Positions 5,801-7,822 of a stretch of 7,822 bases of DNA are shown here, piece after piece. This stretch comes from Candidatus Poseidoniaceae archaeon (GTDB lineage Archaea; Thermoplasmatota; Poseidoniia; Poseidoniales; Poseidoniaceae). Each line of letters begins with the position of its first letter. The first letter of the stretch is position 1. The notes below the pieces were generated by a model, which worked only from the letters and a program-made list of their open reading frames with translations, was not told the DNA's origin and did not search any database. A program made the position numbers and the translations under genes. The stretch lies in the NCBI GenBank assembly GCA_028822955.1, contig JAPKCL010000078.1, forward strand, positions 1-7,822. Reading direction: 5' to 3'.

Positions 5801-7037
5801 CGCAAGTCCTCAAGTGACTCATTCTTTTTCTCAACCAGGAATCCATACGGTGACTCTAGTTGTGACTGATGAGGCAGGTACAGAAAGCATAGCTCGAGTC
5901 TTGACGGTTGAAATTGCTAACCCTTTGCCAATCATTGCTGTTCAAATTCTCGATGCATGGTATAATGATGAGCAATTAACGGATTCAAGTGTTCTTCCTG
6001 AATTAACAGATATCGATTGGTCTCGAACCTTTAATGAACAAGACCAAACTTTTTCTGCACCGGATTATTTACTGTATTTTGACTCTGACGGTACCCGTGA
6101 CGGCGACCAATCTTTTGAAGGAAAATATGTTCCATTTGATGCGAATTCCCCTGATTGGAATGGTCTTGTGCAATATACTTGGGATTTTGGTGATGGGTCT
6201 CCACTTGACCACGATGCAACTCCTTGGCATGCTTATTCGCTTCCAGGAGAATACTCTGTATCACTCACCGTCCGAGATGCATTTGGAACTGGTGATGTGA
6301 GTCGAGCCCATTTCACTGTCGTTGTTGACTATCCGCCGATTATTCACAATATCTTCGTGCCTGACGAAATTATCGTTTCGGATTCGAACTCCTTTGCAGC
6401 CAATATCTCGGATATTGAGTCAGACCTCGGTCTTGCAGTCTATCGGGATACGAACGTCAATGATGGCTCTATCTCTGACCGAGATGAAACGCTGAGTCCA
6501 GACTTGCAAATCCGCTGGGACTTAGATATCGAATTCGATGCAGACAATAACGGAAACCCTGCTGATGATTGGATTGAACCAATGCCGGGTTCAGTGACTC
6601 GAGTCACTGGGACTTGGAGTGAAACCGGGACCTATACCATCCGTTTAGAAATTTGTGACAGTGTCGGTATCTGTAATTCCATGGACCAAGAAATCGATGT
6701 CAGTCCTGAACCATCTGCTCCTCCCTCTTTGTCTGATTTCAGTGTTGAAGATTGGAAAAGTTGGCTTACTTCAGCCGGTTCCGAACTTGCAACCTTTATT
6801 GCACTCATTGCAGTTGCGTTAATTCTTGGATGGCTTGTCATGCGAGAACCAACTGATATGGAAGATGAGGCAAAGCAAGCAGCTGAGACCTATACCGATG
6901 TCGAGCATGTCGAGAGTCAAGGTGGTTTACTCGGCATGGATCATCACACTCCGCCTCCCGCTCCCGGGATATTATCCAAAGATGAACGTAGAAGTGATGA
7001 CAGTGGATTTATTCGGCCTCTTCGTAGAAGAAGTTGA
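2835..7037 (+). CDS. Giant secreted gluzincin-type metalloprotease with PKD repeats and C-terminal membrane anchor
   Basis: A 1400-residue exported protein predicted to cleave proteins at the cell surface. A signal peptide covers about 1-30 (cut after TAGA). The metalloprotease domain spans roughly 105-370: HELEH (238-242) gives two zinc histidines and the catalytic glutamate, and WIDEGNAD supplies a probable third ligand, E258, 16 residues on. This resembles M30 hyicolysin-like and related gluzincins; the M6 HExxHxxGxxH pattern is absent. Residues 400-520 form a beta-rich module, then a calcium-loop-like DRDGDGSPD (532-540), a further beta module (541-620), and about six PKD-type repeats (625-1290) with cores at W676NFGD, W771NWGDG, W861, W980SFSDD, W1116DFGDG and W1228. 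A membrane helix at about 1318-1335 is followed by a 64-residue cytoplasmic tail ending PLRRRS. Three close Cys pairs (384/390, 496/501, 1274/1280) may be disulfides. It diverges from the M28 gene and precedes another exported protein. Domain layout is firm; protease family and substrate are inferred. Confidence 0.88.
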   Translation: MSELRSNTALLLVTLLFVSGISPLLLTAGAESEEVNEPLPYNAGGVVIGDIADFEMDMGDQYLMFEEEQPIVSAFSFMKEAWIEAGRPGVDDMAYEPQTSARAGGRACVAHVVNDELTVPTSGGSVDTYVAKTTNTVAFLVQSGRTLTSTVLNNLASSWDQTIYPTMTTYYGKDYQDGRGLAPPDVDNNCQVQIVIYDIDGAYNIGGYFAPSMSNSREALFVDYADVTLSWGKSILAHELEHLLHNAQDPYEKLWIDEGNADVAIYLCFGADSTLISHLNQWTEASEISVRWWNQRFADYGAGFIFTMYLADHLGGGPAVRQLVQDSATGGLGVENLAISPVSGQSGVIGRTMGQIFANFSIAAVLDSSQGIYGFSNLDLTSTCSSGSFCRVQPADTNSDWSGPWSSTGHAVEGWGIRAFKFTPGASSPAPLTMRLTADVSQFDGVVVSKATADGLWTATDLNFQNNVATALIPGFGNLTNEVWAITWYASTVADCDYTSCGPSYPQGTVDIEAARITSPATLTLNTTSTSDRDGDGSPDTVQVNYEVFSNAFFEDLDVTTKVLDSSGVIVDTQTKRVSAGGGLATEESIWFTAPYNSQYTFQMEMQDMIGTTVDTLTTSPQVLNNMKPTANGTLSPNESQTWENIQFSGDGFDAWGLSFDNNSLPYLDAPVAYAWNFGDSTTSGLKSPFRSYQSIGQYNATLRVQDQGGSWSDVDVLELNITDNSPPIPLITVNSVLIQEEVSILTNQMILFSASLTNDNVPTQNLSFQWNWGDGTNDGGIGMYEAPHEWGDINGLNVTYNLTLTVSDGINIGVKSILVNVNNRVPFQIFSENLSTFTYTAIVMPDVFKDSDGSLVSYAWFFPEGVNLDGGVTDRDDEFTLTTSNVPNPVPSWDTPGVKSAELTVMDDDGSSVTATLSITVLNQIPVADFIVKTTTSGTSIIDFRVEDGQVETPYTFDGRNSFDPDGTVGDSSDLTYNWSFSDDESFGASPQVTHSFSQPGIHTVTLVVTDEAGTESIARVLTVEIANPLPIIAVQILDAWYNDEQLTDSSVLPELTDIDWSRTFNEQDQTFSAPDYLLYFDSDGTRDGDQSFEGKYVPFDANSPDWNGLVQYTWDFGDGSPLDHDATPWHAYSLPGEYSVSLTVRDAFGTGDVSRAHFTVVVDYPPIIHNIFVPDEIIVSDSNSFAANISDIESDLGLAVYRDTNVNDGSISDRDETLSPDLQIRWDLDIEFDADNNGNPADDWIEPMPGSVTRVTGTWSETGTYTIRLEICDSVGICNSMDQEIDVSPEPSAPPSLSDFSVEDWKSWLTSAGSELATFIALIAVALILGWLVMREPTDMEDEAKQAAETYTDVEHVESQGGLLGMDHHTPPPAPGILSKDERRSDDSGFIRPLRRRS
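3546..3608 (+). other. Zinc-protease active-site region (HELEH ... WIDEG)
   Basis: Codons 238-258 encode HELEH and, 16 residues after its second His, the Glu of WIDEGNAD. HExxH plus a glutamate ligand defines gluzincins. The segment between (LLHNAQDPYEKL) fits the short helix-turn that brings the third ligand to zinc. All residues needed for catalysis by this scheme appear intact. Confidence 0.75.
4428..4454 (+). other. Calcium-loop-like motif DRDGDGSPD in the protease
   Basis: Residues 532-540 (DRDGDGSPD) follow the DxDGDGxxD pattern of thrombospondin-type-3 and EF-hand-like calcium loops. It lies at the boundary between two beta modules, which suggests a calcium-rigidified linker on a secreted marine protein. 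Calcium binding is inferred from the motif only. Confidence 0.5.
4707..6704 (+). repeat. Array of about six PKD-type (Ig-like) domains within the protease
   Basis: Residues about 625-1290 contain repeated beta-sandwich units of 90-130 residues. Each has a W-x-F/W-G-D-like core followed by a G-x-Y/H/K-x-x-x-L-x-V-x-D strand. Units 1, 2 and 5 keep the classical core (WNFGDS, WNWGDG, WDFGDG); units 3, 4 and 6 are degenerate (WFFPEG, WSFSDD, WDLDIE). PKD domains usually space catalytic domains from the surface or bind polysaccharide or protein substrates. The copies are diverged at DNA level, so this is an old protein repeat and not a recent duplication. Confidence 0.8.
6592..6609 (+). repeat. 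Perfect 18-base palindrome inside the protease gene
   Basis: CAGTGACTC followed directly by GAGTCACTG is a perfect, loopless inverted repeat centred on CTCGAG; pairing stops at the next base on each side. It lies within codons for the sixth PKD-like unit (SVTRVTG). No role is evident and chance is a fair explanation. Confidence 0.6.
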
Positions 7038-7044
7038 CCGTTAG

Positions 7045-7053
7045 TTTGTATAA
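7045..7053 (+). promoter_or_regulatory. Possible TATA box ahead of the right-edge gene
   Basis: TTTGTATAA lies in the 48-base gap after the protease stop. A start about 25 bases on would fall near 7075 and leave a leader of about 10 bases that just includes the GGAG. Co-transcription with the protease gene is the alternative; no clear terminator separates them. Confidence 0.35.
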
Positions 7054-7076
7054 CCTCCTTTGGTATCATTGCATGG

Positions 7077-7083
7077 GGAGAGG
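7077..7083 (+). promoter_or_regulatory. Shine-Dalgarno-like site for the right-edge gene
   Basis: GGAGAGG precedes ATG 7086 with GGAG 5 bases away. An earlier ATG at 7073 is out of frame with the exported protein and overlaps this site, so 7086, which begins a good signal peptide, is preferred. Confidence 0.5.
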
Positions 7084-7085
7084 CC

Positions 7086-7822
7086 ATGTCATCGCACATA
7101 CGAGTGAGTTCAATTACCCTTACCTTACTCTTGCCAATTCTTTTGGTGGGGCTTTCAAGCCCACTTTCGATGCAAGTTCAAGCCGCTGAATCTTGTGCAG
7201 GCGATACGACTCCTATTCGGTGGAATGAGACGGCCCAACGTTTGGCTTTGGTACCATTTTACAACGGTAATTGGTGGAATGATTGGGATGATATGTATTA
7301 TGAAGATGATAATTCCGGTGAAAAAGATGGGGAAAAGGACCAGGATGCACCCGATTCTCCCACCTACGATCTGAATCCTGAAGAACCATGGATGTATGAA
7401 AGTTGGATGAAACCTCGACTTGACCCACTCGAAGAGAATCACTACACGACGATGCTGATTGGTAATGACAGTGTTGGGGCTCTCCGCGTCAACCTTTCAG
7501 CCGATTATCGGACCACGGTCTGTATTACATTGCAAGATATGAACCTCAATCCAGTGAATGGAGATGTCTATCTGCTTACTTCAGAAGAGTACAGCAGTTA
7601 TACTCAATCCTACCATTCTCAGCACGACCCCGCCAATTATGACTATGGAGATTTCGAAGAATCGCTTTCGAACATACCTCCTGAGTGGAGGAGTTTCAAT
7701 TTCCTAGGGTGGAAGTCATACCGTGATTCACATGAATACGAGCAAACTTCTGAAGTGAACTTTGCTTTGAATTTGGACGGTCCGGAAATATATTCCTCGT
7801 TATTTACGGGTACGACATGGGA
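7086..7822 (+). CDS. Exported protein of unknown function, 3' end beyond window edge
   Basis: The frame is open from ATG 7086 to the right edge, 245 residues visible. Residues 1-33 form a signal peptide (SHIR start, hydrophobic stretch 9-25, likely cut near VQA/AES). Residues 59-110 are strikingly rich in Trp, Tyr, Asp and Glu (NWWNDWDDMYYEDD at 62-75, then a Lys/Asp/Glu stretch and WMYESWMKP). From about 118 onward the protein looks like a beta-rich folded domain, with strands such as GALRVNLSADYRTTVCITL and VYLLTSEEY. It then continues through PPEWRSFNFLGWKSYRD to a segment near NFALNLDGPEIYSSLF. Two cysteines (37, 146) and sequons at 47, 127 and 135 suit an extracellular location. It follows the surface protease on the same strand, so a related surface role is plausible. 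No known family is confidently recognised, and domains beyond the edge could change the view. Confidence 0.8.
   Translation, partial: MSSHIRVSSITLTLLLPILLVGLSSPLSMQVQAAESCAGDTTPIRWNETAQRLALVPFYNGNWWNDWDDMYYEDDNSGEKDGEKDQDAPDSPTYDLNPEEPWMYESWMKPRLDPLEENHYTTMLIGNDSVGALRVNLSADYRTTVCITLQDMNLNPVNGDVYLLTSEEYSSYTQSYHSQHDPANYDYGDFEESLSNIPPEWRSFNFLGWKSYRDSHEYEQTSEVNFALNLDGPEIYSSLFTGTTW

Noticed and set aside
6034..6300. An 88-codon plus-strand frame inside the protease gene
   Set aside because: It is an offset-frame shadow of the fifth PKD unit, which is well conserved in the main frame.
7038..7085. Transcription terminator after the protease gene
   Set aside because: There are only short T runs and no stable hairpin; the evidence is too weak to call a terminator.
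7155..7442. Two overlapping minus-strand open frames opposite the right-edge gene, with Ile/Pro/His-rich translations
   Set aside because: The opposite strand has a signal peptide, start signals and a continuous frame to the edge; the antisense frames reflect its skewed Trp/Tyr/Asp codons.

Overview
The window looks like a chromosomal segment from an archaeon, most probably a planktonic Marine Group II euryarchaeote (Candidatus Poseidoniales) or a close relative. This assignment is inferred from several features together. GC content is moderate. TATA-like boxes sit about 25-30 bases ahead of probable transcript starts. Shine-Dalgarno sites are of the GGAGGTGAT type. The window carries very long secreted proteins with PKD repeats and a single C-terminal membrane anchor, many N-glycosylation sequons, and a carboxypeptidase-regulatory-like membrane protein. 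No rRNA or other marker gene is present to prove it.

Left half, minus strand (1-2747): three genes read leftward. First transcribed is a secreted, C-terminally anchored M28 zinc enzyme whose motifs fit the glutaminyl-cyclase-like branch (1518-2747). After 73 bases comes a three-pass membrane protein with an N-terminal coiled coil and an external carboxypeptidase-regulatory-like beta domain (560-1444). Its stop codon directly abuts the start of a divergent thymidylate kinase (1-559, cut by the window edge). The last two are probably translationally coupled.

Right half, plus strand (2835-7822): a 1400-residue exported protein has a gluzincin-type metalloprotease domain (HELEH plus a downstream WIDEG glutamate), beta-rich modules, a calcium-loop-like motif, about six PKD-type repeats, one transmembrane helix and a basic cytoplasmic tail. 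It is followed 48 bases later by a second exported protein, unrecognised and cut by the right edge, with a region rich in Trp, Tyr and acidic residues.

The two strands diverge from an 87-base gap (2748-2834) with a single convincing TATA element that reads as a TATA box both ways. On spacing, the minus-strand transcript would be leaderless or nearly so, whereas the plus-strand transcript would have a leader of about 35 bases with a good Shine-Dalgarno site. The economical reading is a cell-surface protein-processing locus (tethered endoprotease, tethered M28 enzyme, another surface protein) next to a housekeeping nucleotide kinase. That functional link is inference. No mobile element, CRISPR array, tRNA or rRNA was seen, and no gene-free stretch exceeds 87 bases.
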